Below, in pieces: positions 41,855-51,840 of a stretch of DNA of 64,000 bases; the first letter of the stretch is position 1; each line of letters opens with the position of its first letter. The stretch spans positions 1,130,387 through 1,194,386 of the forward strand of contig NC_011297.1 in NCBI RefSeq assembly GCF_000020965.1, read 5' to 3'. The stretch comes from Dictyoglomus thermophilum H-6-12. GTDB lineage: Bacteria; Dictyoglomota; Dictyoglomia; Dictyoglomales; Dictyoglomaceae. The translations under genes were made by a program, and so were the position numbers. The notes beneath the pieces were generated by a model. The model made no database searches and was not told where the DNA came from. It was given only the letters and a program-made list of their open reading frames with translations.

Positions 41855-41885
41855 AGTAATTGATAATAGTTATAAATTTTAAAAA

Positions 41886-42731
41886 TTATGTACTTTGTTT
41901 AGGTGTACTACCTCCTTTATAAGGTTGATAAGGTACAGGAATATACTGAACAGAAGGTCTTGTTCCAGGAGATTGAGGATACAAACTCATAAGAGCATAA
42001 ATTTCTTTTGGCAAACCAACTTTTACTGGAAGACCTAATTTTTGAGCCTCTTCAACCGTTATAGGATAATCATGAGTCCAGGTACCTGTAGAAAGAATTT
42101 CTGCAATCTCTTTTGCTTTTTCTTCAGACATTTTATCTTTTAACAATTCAAAAACCGATTCCTTCACTTGTCTAATTGCCTTTTCTGCCACATCTCCAAG
42201 AATTAGGGTCTTATCCTCAACCTTCTCCACTCCTTTTTTATTAATAGCATTTAAAATCGATGCAGCAGGATACTCTCCAAGTTGAGGATCCACAGGACCA
42301 AGAACTGCATTCTCATCCATTACAATTTCATCTGCTGCAAGAGCTATAAATGTACCTCCTGACATAGCATAATGAGGTACAAAAACAGTAACTTTACCTT
42401 TATGATTCTTTAATGCATGAGCTATCTGCTCAGCCGCCAAGACTAATCCACCTGGAGTATGTAAAATTAAATCGATAGGCATATCCTCAGGAGTCAATCT
42501 TATAGCTCTCAAAACTTCTTCTGAATCCTCAATATTAATATATCTTGCGATGGGAATACCTAAAAAGTTCATAGTTTCTTGCCTATGTATAAGGGTTATA
42601 ACCCTTGATCCTCTTTTTTTCTCAAGAGTCTGAATTAGACGAAACCTTTCAGCCTCTATCACTCTTTGTCTGACTATCGGAGAAAGACTGCTTAATATAA
42701 ATATGATCCAAAAAATATCCCAAAAACCCAT
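41886..42731 (-). CDS. ClpP-fold membrane serine protease (SDH/serine dehydrogenase proteinase family)
   Basis: A 281-residue protein with an N-terminal transmembrane helix (about 3-20) and a ClpP/SppA-like crotonase-fold domain. Visible features are IDLILHTPGGLVLAAEQIAHAL (about 84-105), the nucleophile Ser in HYAMSGGTFIALAADEIVMDENAVLGPVDPQLG (Ser near 123), and a C-terminal Pro-rich tail. Family members with an SDH_sah domain are presumed membrane-associated proteases; the substrates are unknown. It is followed by hrcA on a separate promoter and preceded by a rhomboid protease 18 bases away, making a protease pair. Confidence 0.82.
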   Translation of the reverse strand: MGFWDIFWIIFILSSLSPIVRQRVIEAERFRLIQTLEKKRGSRVITLIHRQETMNFLGIPIARYINIEDSEEVLRAIRLTPEDMPIDLILHTPGGLVLAAEQIAHALKNHKGKVTVFVPHYAMSGGTFIALAADEIVMDENAVLGPVDPQLGEYPAASILNAINKKGVEKVEDKTLILGDVAEKAIRQVKESVFELLKDKMSEEKAKEIAEILSTGTWTHDYPITVEEAQKLGLPVKVGLPKEIYALMSLYPQSPGTRPSVQYIPVPYQPYKGGSTPKQST

Positions 42732-42749
42732 TCAAAAACACCTCCTCTT

Positions 42750-43430
42750 CTAACCTAAGTAATAATAAAACCAATATTTTCTTCTTCTAAAATATTTCGC
42801 TAAAATAAAACCAAACACAAACCCCCCAATATGTGCCCACCAAGCTATACCCCCGCTAATATCAATTAAGAGCGAAAATAAACCTGAGGAAACCTGAAGT
42901 AAAAACCAAAGTCCTATATACAAAAATGCAGGAATGTAAATAAAATCAATAAAGAAAATAAAGAAAGTAATGGTCAAAACTCTTGCTAAAGGGAAATATC
43001 TCATATAGGCTCCCAAAACCCCTGCTATTGCTCCACTTGCTCCTATAGCGGGAATATAAGGATTACTACTGAAAAAGACCTGAGTTATTCCTGCTAAAAT
43101 TCCTGACAAAAGATAAAAAATTAAATATCTAAAGTGTCCCATAGCATCCTCCACATTATCTCCAAAGATATACAGATAAAGCATATTACCAATAACATGA
43201 GACCACCCACCATGTAGAAACATAGAAGTAAAAAGGGTTAAAATACCATGCGGAAGCAGAGCTATGTTAAAAAACCTATAAGGTATCACACCATATTTAA
43301 ATATTATGTTTTCCAAAACCCTTTGTGGCAAAGAGATTTCCCATAAAAATACAAGAATATTTGAAATAAGAAGAATTGTATTAACTATAGGATACCTTCT
43401 TGATGGAACATCATCTTTTAAAGGAATCAT
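42750..43430 (-). CDS. Rhomboid-family intramembrane serine protease
   Basis: A 226-residue polytopic protein with six or so transmembrane helices. The diagnostic elements are present: SMFLHGGWSHVIGNMLYLYIFGDNVE (helix 2, HxxxN), the catalytic Ser in AIGASGAIAGVLGAY (GxSG, near 133), and the catalytic His in WWAHIGGFVFGF (near 197). It cleaves transmembrane segments of substrates in the membrane. The start MIPLKDDVPSRRYPIV is the usual bacterial form. Confidence 0.93.
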   Translation of the reverse strand: MIPLKDDVPSRRYPIVNTILLISNILVFLWEISLPQRVLENIIFKYGVIPYRFFNIALLPHGILTLFTSMFLHGGWSHVIGNMLYLYIFGDNVEDAMGHFRYLIFYLLSGILAGITQVFFSSNPYIPAIGASGAIAGVLGAYMRYFPLARVLTITFFIFFIDFIYIPAFLYIGLWFLLQVSSGLFSLLIDISGGIAWWAHIGGFVFGFILAKYFRRRKYWFYYYLG

Positions 43431-43470
43431 TTGTCTTATTTTAACCTCGCTTCAATAAAGCTTAGCAAAC

Positions 43471-43848
43471 TTAAAAAATCGCTATTGCTTCAATTTCAAT
43501 TTTTACATTCTTAGGTAAAGCGGAAACTTGTACAGTTGATCTTGCCGGAAAATTACTGGAAAAATATTCTTTATAAACCTCATTCATCTCAGAGAATTCT
43601 GATAAATCCACCATAAATACGGTAGTTTTTACTATATTGTTTAGACTTCCACCTATAGATTCTAATATAGCCTTTATATTTTCCAAAACTCTCCTTGTCT
43701 GTTCCTTTATCCCCCCTTCTACTATATTTCCTGTTTCTGGATCAATAGGAATTTGCCCAGAAATGAAAACCATATTTCCAACTTTCACTCCTTGAGAATA
43801 GGGACCAATAGCAGCAGGAGCCTTAGAAGTTGAAATTATCTCTTTCAT
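43471..43848 (-). CDS. ridA: RidA-family enamine/imine deaminase
   Basis: A 125-residue YjgF/YER057c/UK114 protein. It hydrolyses reactive 2-aminoacrylate-type enamines released by PLP enzymes. The signature is complete: [31 protein letters not shown], the conserved Arg in [25 protein letters not shown] (near 103), and a terminal Glu. It overlaps rdgB by 4 bp. Confidence 0.96.
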   Translation of the reverse strand: MKEIISTSKAPAAIGPYSQGVKVGNMVFISGQIPIDPETGNIVEGGIKEQTRRVLENIKAILESIGGSLNNIVKTTVFMVDLSEFSEMNEVYKEYFSSNFPARSTVQVSALPKNVKIEIEAIAIF

Positions 43849-44462
43849 ATTTTACCCCCTTTACAATAAGCATCTAAAAATAATTTTAACTTACTAAAAG
43901 CCAAAAATCTATGGCTGTATTTATTTTTCTCAGACTTGTCTATTTCTCCAAAAGTTTTATCAAGAAGCGGAAAATAAAATATAGGGTCATAACCAAACCC
44001 CTTTTCACCTTTTGGCTCATAGGCAATATATCCTTCTACTTTTCCTCCCGTGATGATTTTTACATCCTCTTTCATATCATAAAATACAGCTTTACATATA
44101 AATCTTGCTTTTCTATCTTCCCAAGGAGTATCTTTCATCTTCTCTAAAACCAGACTTATCTTTTCTTTATATCCCACATTTCCACCAAATCTTGCGGAAT
44201 AAATCCCTAATTCCCCTTGTAGAGCGTCAATTTCAAGACCTGAATCCTCAGCAATTACAGGATAGCCCGTAATCTCAGCAACATATTTTGCTTTAATAAA
44301 AGCATTCTCTTCATAACTTTTTCCTGTTTCTTCAGGAAGATCCATATCAAATTCCAATTCTTTCAAAGTTTTTATTTGATCTTTATATTCAGAAAGAATC
44401 TCTAATATCTCTCTCACTTTACCTTCATTTTTTGTTGCTAATACAATAATTCTCTTATCCAT
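43845..44462 (-). CDS. rdgB: XTP/dITP diphosphatase (RdgB/HAM1)
   Basis: House-cleaning pyrophosphatase removing inosine and xanthosine triphosphates. The 205-residue protein shows [12 protein letters not shown] at the start, [39 protein letters not shown], and [14 protein letters not shown], with a C-terminal [10 protein letters not shown]. It starts 2 bases after rph, the usual rph-rdgB pairing. Confidence 0.97.
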   Translation of the reverse strand: MDKRIIVLATKNEGKVREILEILSEYKDQIKTLKELEFDMDLPEETGKSYEENAFIKAKYVAEITGYPVIAEDSGLEIDALQGELGIYSARFGGNVGYKEKISLVLEKMKDTPWEDRKARFICKAVFYDMKEDVKIITGGKVEGYIAYEPKGEKGFGYDPIFYFPLLDKTFGEIDKSEKNKYSHRFLAFSKLKLFLDAYCKGGKI

Positions 44463-44464
44463 AC

Positions 44465-45187
44465 CTACAAAAGACCAAGAGCCTTCTTTTGTATCTCAAT
44501 TAACTTCATAATACCCTGTTTAGCAAGGTTAAGCATCTGCTGAAGTTGCTCGTAAGTAAAAGGAGTCTTTTCAGCTGTTCCTTGAATTTCAACAAACTTA
44601 CCACTCTCTGTCATAACTACATTCATATCAACTTCTGCTCTCATATCCTCATTAGCAGAAAGGTCAAGAAGTATTTCACCATCTACAATTCCAACACTCA
44701 CAGCAGCCACAAATTCTTTTATAGGTATCTCTTTTATAACTCCATCTCTCTTTAGTTTCTCTAAAGCATCATAAAGGGCTACAAAAGCACCTGTTATAGC
44801 AGCAGTTCTTGTACCTCCATCTGCTTGAATTACATCAGTATCAATCCATATTGTTCTCTCACCAAGCTTACTAAAGTCAATAACTGCCCTTAACGACCTA
44901 CCTATGAGTCTCTGAATTTCTTGAGATCTTCCATTAATTACTCCTTTAACTACATCTCTAACTTTTCTCTCTGGGGTTGAGCCAGGAAGCATTCCATATT
45001 CAGCTGTTAGCCAACCTTGGTTTGTACCTTTGAGAAACGGAGGCACCTTCTCTTCCATAGAGACCGTGCATATAACTTTTGTTTCTCCCATCTCAATTAA
45101 GACAGAACCTAAGGGGTATTTCAAATATTTTCGCGTTATCTTTACAGGCCTTAAATCTACATTAGATCTTTTATCAATCCTTATCAT
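44465..45187 (-). CDS. rph: Ribonuclease PH
   Basis: Phosphorolytic 3' exoribonuclease for tRNA 3'-end trimming. The 240-residue protein has [31 protein letters not shown], the phosphate-site [16 protein letters not shown], and [21 protein letters not shown]. The gene overlaps the P-loop protein upstream by 14 bp, tying this housekeeping pair to the end of the methylaspartate operon. Confidence 0.97.
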
Positions 45188-46115
45188 ATCTACCTTCCCT
45201 TTCTTTAAGTTTATTAACTATTTTATCATATTCCTCTATATCAACGAATCCAACGAGCAAGTAATCTCCCTCTTCTTCATCAAAGATAAGATCAGGATAT
45301 AGACAAAACTCTCTTATCTCCTTCGTATTTTTTACATGTAGTCTTGGACCTGTACAGGATATAATACGATCACCTATCTTAATATGCTGCCTATCCACAT
45401 AAGACACTTCTATACCACTCTCAATGTATTTTTTAACCTCTTCTTCTATTTCAGAGGGATCTATCTTAATTTTTTCTCTCAATCTTATTACAAATCCATG
45501 TCTAACATCGCTATGCCCTTCAATATAACGAAAATACCCATGATCTTCTAAGACCATTCCCGTTAGATCCTCAGCAGTATGGGCTTGTAACCTATACTTC
45601 AAAGAAGTAAAAACAATTTTAACAATATCTTCTGGTAAAGGACCAAAAATATTTGGCCTTGAGACAATAACTTCCTCACCTATACCTATAAGTAGATCCG
45701 CATTTCTTTTTATATAAGGATAAATCAACTCAAAATGTTCACAGACAATTTTTTTATCTTCCTCTAATGCTTTCAAAATTGCCTCGGCTATGAGATATAT
45801 AGGATAAAAGGCCAATTCGAATCTTATATCGACATGATATATATATTCATAAAATTTTCCCCTCTCATAATCCTCAAGAAGAGGTAAAGGTCTTCTATAT
45901 ACTCCCTCATCATCATTTGTTAAATTAAGCCCAGGGAACATTCCTCTAATTAAAAGAGATTTGCCTGAACCAGAATCACCTATTAATCCTATCAATTTAT
46001 CTTCGTGGGATAGAAAATTTTGACCAATAACAGACCCAAGAAGCTGAAGACGAGCTTCCCCTCTTGGAGCATAATAAACTGCTTCCCTCAGTAGAACCTT
46101 AGGATGTATCATCAA
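45174..46115 (-). CDS. P-loop NTPase of the methylaspartate operon, function unknown
   Basis: A 313-residue soluble protein with Walker A GDSGSGKS at residues 46-53 followed by [19 protein letters not shown]. The middle has [22 protein letters not shown], and a [11 protein letters not shown] block with HSDVRHG resembles a C-terminal domain found with some alanyl-tRNA-synthetase-like proteins; similar clostridial proteins carry the odd label 'alanine-tRNA synthetase second additional domain'. No kinase or transporter signature beyond the P-loop is evident. It starts 4 bp inside the hydratase beta subunit stop, so it is part of the same operon. Its role is not known to me. Confidence 0.6.
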
Positions 46116-46636
46116 ATCTCCCAGAAAGAATTCCCTTTAGAATCAATAGCCATCAAAACAGGGAAATCAAGAACCTCTAAATAGTAAACAGCTTCAGGAC
46201 CAAGTTCAGGAAAAGCCACAACTTTCATACTTTTGATTCTATCCCCTAAATAAGCGCCAGCTCCCCCTACTGTTACAAGATAAAAACCCTTATATTTTCT
46301 GATTGCTTCTATTACTTCTCTACCCCTTAAGCCTTTCCCAATAAAACCTTTCACTCCATTTTTCATAAGCTTTGCCACAAAAGGGTCCATTCTTTTACTC
46401 GTAGTAGGACCTGCAGATCCAACCACCCTACCAGGAGGTGCAGGCGAAGGTCCCATATGGTAAATAATAATATCTTTTAGATTAATAGGAGGCTTCAGCC
46501 CCTTTTCTAGCATATCTACGATCCTCTTACAAGCCTGATCTCTTGCAGAATACAATGCTCCGTTTAACAATATCCACTCTCCTACGCTAATTTCCTCTAA
46601 CTTACCAATATCTTCAGGAAGATGAATCTTTTTCAT
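46112..46636 (-). CDS. Class I fumarase-type hydratase, beta subunit
   Basis: A 174-residue subunit matching the C-terminal domain of iron-sulfur fumarases and tartrate dehydratase beta (LNGALYSARDQACKRI, HMGPSPAPPGRVVGSAGPTTSKRMDPFV, KGLRGREVIEAI, GGAGAYLGDRI, FPELGPEAVYYLEV). In this operon it most probably hydrates mesaconate to citramalate together with the alpha subunit; fumarate/malate activity cannot be excluded from sequence. Starts overlap by 4 bp on both sides. Confidence 0.9.
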   Translation of the reverse strand: MKKIHLPEDIGKLEEISVGEWILLNGALYSARDQACKRIVDMLEKGLKPPINLKDIIIYHMGPSPAPPGRVVGSAGPTTSKRMDPFVAKLMKNGVKGFIGKGLRGREVIEAIRKYKGFYLVTVGGAGAYLGDRIKSMKVVAFPELGPEAVYYLEVLDFPVLMAIDSKGNSFWEI

Positions 46637-47475
46637 AGCTCAATCCACCCATGCCTTACTGCACAACATTGAAGACTTATAGCAAGAGTAAATCCTGCAA
46701 TGTGCACAGGATAAATCTCTACATTTACCGCTAATGCCGTAGTTTTACCCCCAAGTCCACCAGGACCTATACCGAGAGCATTTATTCTCTCTAAGAGATC
46801 ATCCTCAAAAGAAGCCCAAAAAGGATCTTGATTATGCTCTCCAATAGGTCTTAACAATGCTTTTTTAGATAAAATTGCAGCCTTTTCTAAAGTACCACCT
46901 ATTCCAACCCCAACAATTAAAGGTGGACAAGCATTAGGACCAAATAACCTTACATGGTCTACGATCTCATCCATTAACTCTTCTCTTGATATGGTAGGAA
47001 GCAAATTCTTTACCGCGCTTGCATTCTCGCTACCAAAACCTTTAATCAATACGTATATCCTTAACTTATTCCCATTAACTATATCATAGTGAATAACAGC
47101 AGGAGTATTATCTTCTGTATTAATCCTTCTTAAAGGATCCTTAACTACAGATTTTCTAAGAAAATCATTCACATAAACCGTTCTTACCGCATTATTTATA
47201 ACATCTTCTATACTCCCACTAATACATAATTCTCTACCAATTTCTACAAATGCTACCACCATTCCACAATCCTGACATAAAGGAAGTTTCTTCTCTTTTG
47301 CAATTTTCGAGTTTTCTATAAGAATATCAAGAACGATCTGAGCATTTTTGTTATCTTCTTTCTTCCTTGCCTCTACCAAAGCGCTCTCTACATCCTTAGG
47401 AAGGGAAAAATTTATTTCTTCTATTAACTTCACCAGCTCTTTATAGATTTCTTCTTGAGTGATTACTCTAAACAT
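46633..47475 (-). CDS. Class I fumarase-type hydratase, alpha subunit (iron-sulfur)
   Basis: A 280-residue subunit carrying the catalytic [4Fe-4S] site. Candidate cluster Cys are in LPLCQDCGMVV (near 61-64), PNACPPLIVG (near 176) and SLQCCAVRHG (near 271). The GIGGTLEKAAILSKKALLR and GPGGLGGKTTALAVNVE blocks are typical of fumarase and mesaconase alpha chains. The two-subunit organisation and operon context favour mesaconase. The start overlaps DUF4387 by 8 bp. Confidence 0.9.
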   Translation of the reverse strand: MFRVITQEEIYKELVKLIEEINFSLPKDVESALVEARKKEDNKNAQIVLDILIENSKIAKEKKLPLCQDCGMVVAFVEIGRELCISGSIEDVINNAVRTVYVNDFLRKSVVKDPLRRINTEDNTPAVIHYDIVNGNKLRIYVLIKGFGSENASAVKNLLPTISREELMDEIVDHVRLFGPNACPPLIVGVGIGGTLEKAAILSKKALLRPIGEHNQDPFWASFEDDLLERINALGIGPGGLGGKTTALAVNVEIYPVHIAGFTLAISLQCCAVRHGWIEL

Positions 47476-47785
47476 CTAATTCCACCCCTAAAAGGGGAGC
47501 ATGTTGCTGCGCACCATATACGTCAGTATCACCTGGACTTCCTGACGGAACCTTCCTTTTTATATTAGCCTTCACAGCATTTACAGGATCAAAATATATT
47601 ACAGAAATAACATCTTCTATATCTATTCCATAAATCTCAGCCCACCACTTTTTTGAAAAATAATCTAGCTCTTTTAGCTTGTGATATATATGGGGATCCT
47701 TGAAGATGATATCTATAGTCAATATGAAAGGACCACTATTTTTAGTACGTATTACTTTTGCTAAATCCATTAACTTATATCTCAT
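47468..47785 (-). CDS. DUF4387 protein
   Basis: A 105-residue protein with the DUF4387 features: LAKVIRTKNSGPFILTIDIIF at the N-terminus and the conserved end PSGSPGDTDVYGAQQHAPLL. The function is unknown. In other genomes this domain accompanies, or is fused to, AtuA-like proteins, which fits the AtuA-like gene 2 bases upstream. The two probably form one complex. It overlaps the hydratase alpha gene by 8 bp. Confidence 0.8.
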   Translation of the reverse strand: MRYKLMDLAKVIRTKNSGPFILTIDIIFKDPHIYHKLKELDYFSKKWWAEIYGIDIEDVISVIYFDPVNAVKANIKRKVPSGSPGDTDVYGAQQHAPLLGVELDV

Positions 47786-47787
47786 AA

Positions 47788-49128
47788 CTAAACCTCTACA
47801 ATCTTTATGGGAAATTCACAATCTTCAGGTTTTATGAGATGGTAGATTCCAAATTCATAGACTTCCCCCCAAATAGTCTCTGAGGGAGAGAAAGGAAAAG
47901 CAAGATTTCCAGCAGTAGAAATTCTATTTTCATACCCATAATGAAGAAGCGAAGACCTCAAAAAACCAACTATTGTTTTCACATGGTCTTGATCTTTACC
48001 AACAACTTCAATGACAATACCAAGCTCATGAGACAATTTTTTTTCTTTTTCCCAATCCCCCATAACACCATTTTTTCCATAAACGTGGAAAAATATATTA
48101 TAATCTTCATTTAGGGTTTTAAAATTTTCTTTTAAAAGAATTTTTTGTTTTTCTAAGACCTCATCTATTTGAGAAATCATGATAGGATCCCTAACACCTG
48201 CTATACATACTCCTCTTATACCAAGATACTTCGCTCCTTCTATTTTAATCCATTTTTCTTCAAACTCTACAAATTTCGATCCTTTTACCAAAACAGTTCT
48301 ATCATCTTTCTGTATAAACACTGATTGGGTAAGATCAATAATTCCATCAGGACCGACCAGATGATAAGGATCACTCTTTTCATATAAAGTATGAGCAGCA
48401 ACTGACAGAACAGTACATCTTCTATTTTCATTCAAAGGATAAACCTCAAAATGGTCCTCAAAAATGACCCCCATAAGTCCATCCCTTCCACTACCAGGTT
48501 CGGCAGCAATCGCTCCACACTCAAGAATTTTTCCTAAATGATATGAAAGACCTTTTGAATATCCTTTATAAATTGGAATTGCGGAAAAGGGTGCTGGATC
48601 GTAGCTTCTTCCAGCTAAGATAATATTTACACCTTTTTCATAAGCTTCGATAAAAGGTGAAATACCTATTTGCGCTACAATATTAGTTATACCGTCAAGA
48701 CCTTCTAAAGTCAGCTTTGATGATCCATCAAGTTCTCTAATTTTATTTTCTAATATGGCTTTTCTGACAATATTTTTATCAACATCGCTATATATTTTAG
48801 CAATTTTAGCCTTAAGATTATTAGCTTCTAAAATCTCCTTGACTATATCAAAGGTCCAATCTAAGGAAGACTTTGTACCACATCCCCCCGAACTTCCAAC
48901 TAGTAATGGAATATCAAGTTTTAAAGACATTTTTATTAAATACTCTAAATCTCTTTTGGTAGCTTCTCTGTCAACAAAAGAAATGCCTTTTCCTAAATAA
49001 TAAGGCCCAGGATCCGTTGAACCTGCGTCCACAGCTATAACATCTGGCTTTTCTGAAAAAGCCTTATAGTAAGTCTCTTCAGGAAAACCGTAGCCTAAAA
49101 TAGCTGTAGGAGAGAATATTTTAATCAT
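47788..49128 (-). CDS. AtuA-like protein (DUF1446 / acyclic terpene utilisation family)
   Basis: A 446-residue protein with the family signature near the N-terminus (AVDAGSTDPGPYYLGKG, then LLVGSSGGCGTKSSLDWT), the middle motif ILAGRSYDPAPFSAIPIYKG and ECGAIAAEPGSGRDGLMGVI. AtuA was named from the Pseudomonas acyclic-terpene catabolic cluster; its reaction is not established. Here it is placed between methylaspartate ammonia-lyase (8 bp overlap) and DUF4387, pointing to a role in handling mesaconate, citramalate or their CoA esters. That role is inference. Confidence 0.8.
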   Translation of the reverse strand: MIKIFSPTAILGYGFPEETYYKAFSEKPDVIAVDAGSTDPGPYYLGKGISFVDREATKRDLEYLIKMSLKLDIPLLVGSSGGCGTKSSLDWTFDIVKEILEANNLKAKIAKIYSDVDKNIVRKAILENKIRELDGSSKLTLEGLDGITNIVAQIGISPFIEAYEKGVNIILAGRSYDPAPFSAIPIYKGYSKGLSYHLGKILECGAIAAEPGSGRDGLMGVIFEDHFEVYPLNENRRCTVLSVAAHTLYEKSDPYHLVGPDGIIDLTQSVFIQKDDRTVLVKGSKFVEFEEKWIKIEGAKYLGIRGVCIAGVRDPIMISQIDEVLEKQKILLKENFKTLNEDYNIFFHVYGKNGVMGDWEKEKKLSHELGIVIEVVGKDQDHVKTIVGFLRSSLLHYGYENRISTAGNLAFPFSPSETIWGEVYEFGIYHLIKPEDCEFPIKIVEV

Positions 49129-50374
49129 CTATTACATTTAGTCCTTTCCTCTTCAATATCCTTAAAGTTCTCATCATCTCATTGTAAACAATCATAAGCC
49201 CCTCATCTACACCCATTCCTGGCTTTGCCAATATTTGGTCCGCCTGAGTTGCTAATGCAACATGGACAGAAACTTGAGCAGATCTATCAGTTTCGTTACA
49301 ACTACCGCCTAAATATGCCCCTATATTGTTTTCCTTGCAATAAAGAACAGCCTCAATAGAGTTGTGTATGCTACCTAATACAGGAGTCTTTATCTGGATC
49401 ATATCTACAGCTTCTGCCTTTATGAAATCTTTAATATCATTCAAACTATTGCACCATTCATCTGCCACAATATCTACCTTTATACCTTTCTCCTTTAATT
49501 TTTTTCTAAGTTTGCTTAAAAATTCTATTTGCAACTCTTTACTTTCCATATCCACAGGGCCTTCAATTCTCAACTTATAAGGATAACAAATTTTTTCAAG
49601 TCTACCAAGATATTCCGCTATCTCATCTACATTGTATTGAAAAGCAATTCCTATAGTCCCATAAACATCTATATGAAATACAGGATAATAATTATCGCCT
49701 CCTAAAATTCTTACTCTTTCTTTTAACCATCCTAAGTATTCAATCAATTTTTCCCCTCGCCATCCTAATTTTGTCTCTACATTATTAATAAGAGCATGAG
49801 GTAAAACATCTACCCGCTTAAGGATCATCTTATCTGCATTGATATACCTCTCATCTCCTGACTGAGCAAAGATTGGAACTTTTTTAATTTCAAAATTTAG
49901 TGAATACTCATCTCTAATAATTTCTGTCATTGTTTTCTTGTAATATTTTGCAAAAGTATCAAGAATAACTTGGGAAACCCCATATCTTATAGCAGTATGA
50001 AGCTTCTTTCCATTAACCCTCAAATCCTCTAATTTTTGACACATCTCTCTAAAACTACTCCACTTCTCATTCATAAGAAACGGAAAAACCACTTTTTCCA
50101 AATCTTTTGCTAAATCCCTTGCCTTAAATAGTGGTTCTCTTCCTCCTGCTCCTGAATATTGAATAGCAGCACAATCCCCAAAAGCAATTTGACCATCATC
50201 AAGAAATAACATTACTGATATACTCTCCCCTTTTTGCCTTACAGCCTCATATCCTGAGGTTAAAGGAACTCCTCTATAAGCAAAACCGTCCTCTTTAGCT
50301 CCTGCTTTTATAGCCCTCTGATCATCAAAATAAAATCCTGAAAGTCCTATCGAATAAAAAGCATCTTTAATCAT
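49121..50374 (-). CDS. Methylaspartate ammonia-lyase
   Basis: Eliminates ammonia from (2S,3S)-3-methylaspartate to give mesaconate. The 417-residue enolase-superfamily protein has all expected residues: general bases His193 (LPHALINN) and Lys329 (IQIKTPVLG), and metal ligands Asp236 (HIDVYG), Glu271 (IEGPVD) and Asp305 (VADEW), at nearly the same positions as in Clostridium tetanomorphum MAL. It lies 14 bases after the glutamate mutase epsilon gene and overlaps the AtuA-like gene by 8 bp. Confidence 0.96.
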   Translation of the reverse strand: MIKDAFYSIGLSGFYFDDQRAIKAGAKEDGFAYRGVPLTSGYEAVRQKGESISVMLFLDDGQIAFGDCAAIQYSGAGGREPLFKARDLAKDLEKVVFPFLMNEKWSSFREMCQKLEDLRVNGKKLHTAIRYGVSQVILDTFAKYYKKTMTEIIRDEYSLNFEIKKVPIFAQSGDERYINADKMILKRVDVLPHALINNVETKLGWRGEKLIEYLGWLKERVRILGGDNYYPVFHIDVYGTIGIAFQYNVDEIAEYLGRLEKICYPYKLRIEGPVDMESKELQIEFLSKLRKKLKEKGIKVDIVADEWCNSLNDIKDFIKAEAVDMIQIKTPVLGSIHNSIEAVLYCKENNIGAYLGGSCNETDRSAQVSVHVALATQADQILAKPGMGVDEGLMIVYNEMMRTLRILKRKGLNVIDD

Positions 50375-50388
50375 GACAATTCTCCTAA

Positions 50389-51840
50389 CTATCTAGGCCT
50401 TCCTACAAGTCTGCCTTTACTTATAGCATATATATCATCTAAAACCATCTGAAAACTAATCTCCCTTTTTTCATACTTAGCTCTTTCTTCCAGTTTCTTC
50501 CTATGAAAACTCTTTATCTCTTCATCAAAAGGTAGATTTCCAAAATCAAAAAATCTTACTGCTCCTTCGTTGTCTCTCACCGGCATTACTCTTCCAAGAG
50601 TAAATCTACTTGGAGCAAAGGGAACATCAAGCAAACCAGAAGCAAAAGCCCTCACAGTACCTAATACAAAATCCCCTTCTCCAACAGAATATACTGTATT
50701 TAATATGCTTCTCACTTCTCTCTCAATAATATATTCTTCTTCTTGAACTTTATTTTTATCAATAAAATCTTGACAATCTAACATTTGCAGAACCTGCCTT
50801 GTATTCCTTAAAGCTGCCGCATTGGCTTCCTTTGATGGAATTCCTACTGCCTCTTGAGGAGTTTTTACTATGATCTTTGTAGCTTTTGATAATACCGCAG
50901 GAATTGTACCCAAACTTATTACTGCATATGCTCTAGCTTCGTCCTCTGGAAAACCGCCCATAAAGTGATGTAAAACGGTAGTAATATGTACATCATAATA
51001 TCCAAAACTTGCCAAATACTCTTTTGTTAATCTATCGAGCACATTTATAGCAGCAGCATCCTGAATAACATTTCCACATTGCCCATACCCTACACTAAAG
51101 CTTTTTACCCCTTGTTCAGCAGCAAAAAGAGCCTCTATAATCCCAATACTTATAGAAATAGATGGAGGCACAAGAGTACCTGTCAACGGTCCAAAGGATT
51201 CTCTGTTTATTATTACACCATTCTCAGCATAAAGTCCCACAAGGTAATCTACATATTGCCAATATAGAATAGAATTCTCTAAAGAGACATCTTTAGCATA
51301 AGGAATATTGTATGTAATACCGCCCCCCTCAAAAGAGGTAAATCCAGCCGCCAAGGTAATCTCTGCAAGTAATCTTGCATCTGGCGTTCCATGTCTAATC
51401 TCTACAGGTACATCAACGCTTTCTATTATTTCTCTACAGGCCTTAACTCCATAATTTACCGCTGGGAAACCGTTAAGTAATGACTTGCCTTCTCTTAAAC
51501 TTTCCTCAATGCCAATCTGAGCCTCCCTATACCTATTTTGTCTAGTATAACTATCAATAGTAGTAGGTAATATATCTGCACCACCCTCTTTTTGAAGATA
51601 TTGCAGTAGAAGAATATGCTCTCTCAATATAGGAACTCCTGCCCTAGGTTGTAACAAGGTTCTTTTTTCTTCATCAGCCTTTTTCAAAACATAATCTGCA
51701 TATTTCTCCTTAGGTAATGACTTTAAATATGATACTGCTTCTTCAAAATTCACCTCTTTTCCAGTCTCCCAAGAATTTAAGACTTCCTCTCTCATTTTTA
51801 GAAAATAATTATGATCCCATTTTTTGTTCTTCAAAACCAT
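50389..51840 (-). CDS. glmE: Glutamate mutase epsilon subunit
   Basis: Catalytic TIM-barrel subunit of the adenosylcobalamin-dependent glutamate mutase, which converts L-glutamate to 3-methylaspartate. The 483-residue protein starts LKNKKWDHNYF like clostridial GlmE. It has LQPRAGVPILREHILLLQYLQ, RHGTPDARLLAEITLAAG, EGGGITYNIPYAKDVSLE and GPLTGTLVPPSI. ATG 51840 is preceded by GGGGGA and lies 32 bp inside the glmL 3' end, so translation of the two is likely coupled. Confidence 0.96.
   Translation of the reverse strand: MVLKNKKWDHNYFLKMREEVLNSWETGKEVNFEEAVSYLKSLPKEKYADYVLKKADEEKRTLLQPRAGVPILREHILLLQYLQKEGGADILPTTIDSYTRQNRYREAQIGIEESLREGKSLLNGFPAVNYGVKACREIIESVDVPVEIRHGTPDARLLAEITLAAGFTSFEGGGITYNIPYAKDVSLENSILYWQYVDYLVGLYAENGVIINRESFGPLTGTLVPPSISISIGIIEALFAAEQGVKSFSVGYGQCGNVIQDAAAINVLDRLTKEYLASFGYYDVHITTVLHHFMGGFPEDEARAYAVISLGTIPAVLSKATKIIVKTPQEAVGIPSKEANAAALRNTRQVLQMLDCQDFIDKNKVQEEEYIIEREVRSILNTVYSVGEGDFVLGTVRAFASGLLDVPFAPSRFTLGRVMPVRDNEGAVRFFDFGNLPFDEEIKSFHRKKLEERAKYEKREISFQMVLDDIYAISKGRLVGRPR

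Noticed and set aside
42591-42606. 16-bp perfect palindrome AAGGGTTATAACCCTT within the ClpP-fold protease gene
   Set aside because: No loop, no repetition elsewhere noticed, and located mid-gene; most likely chance.
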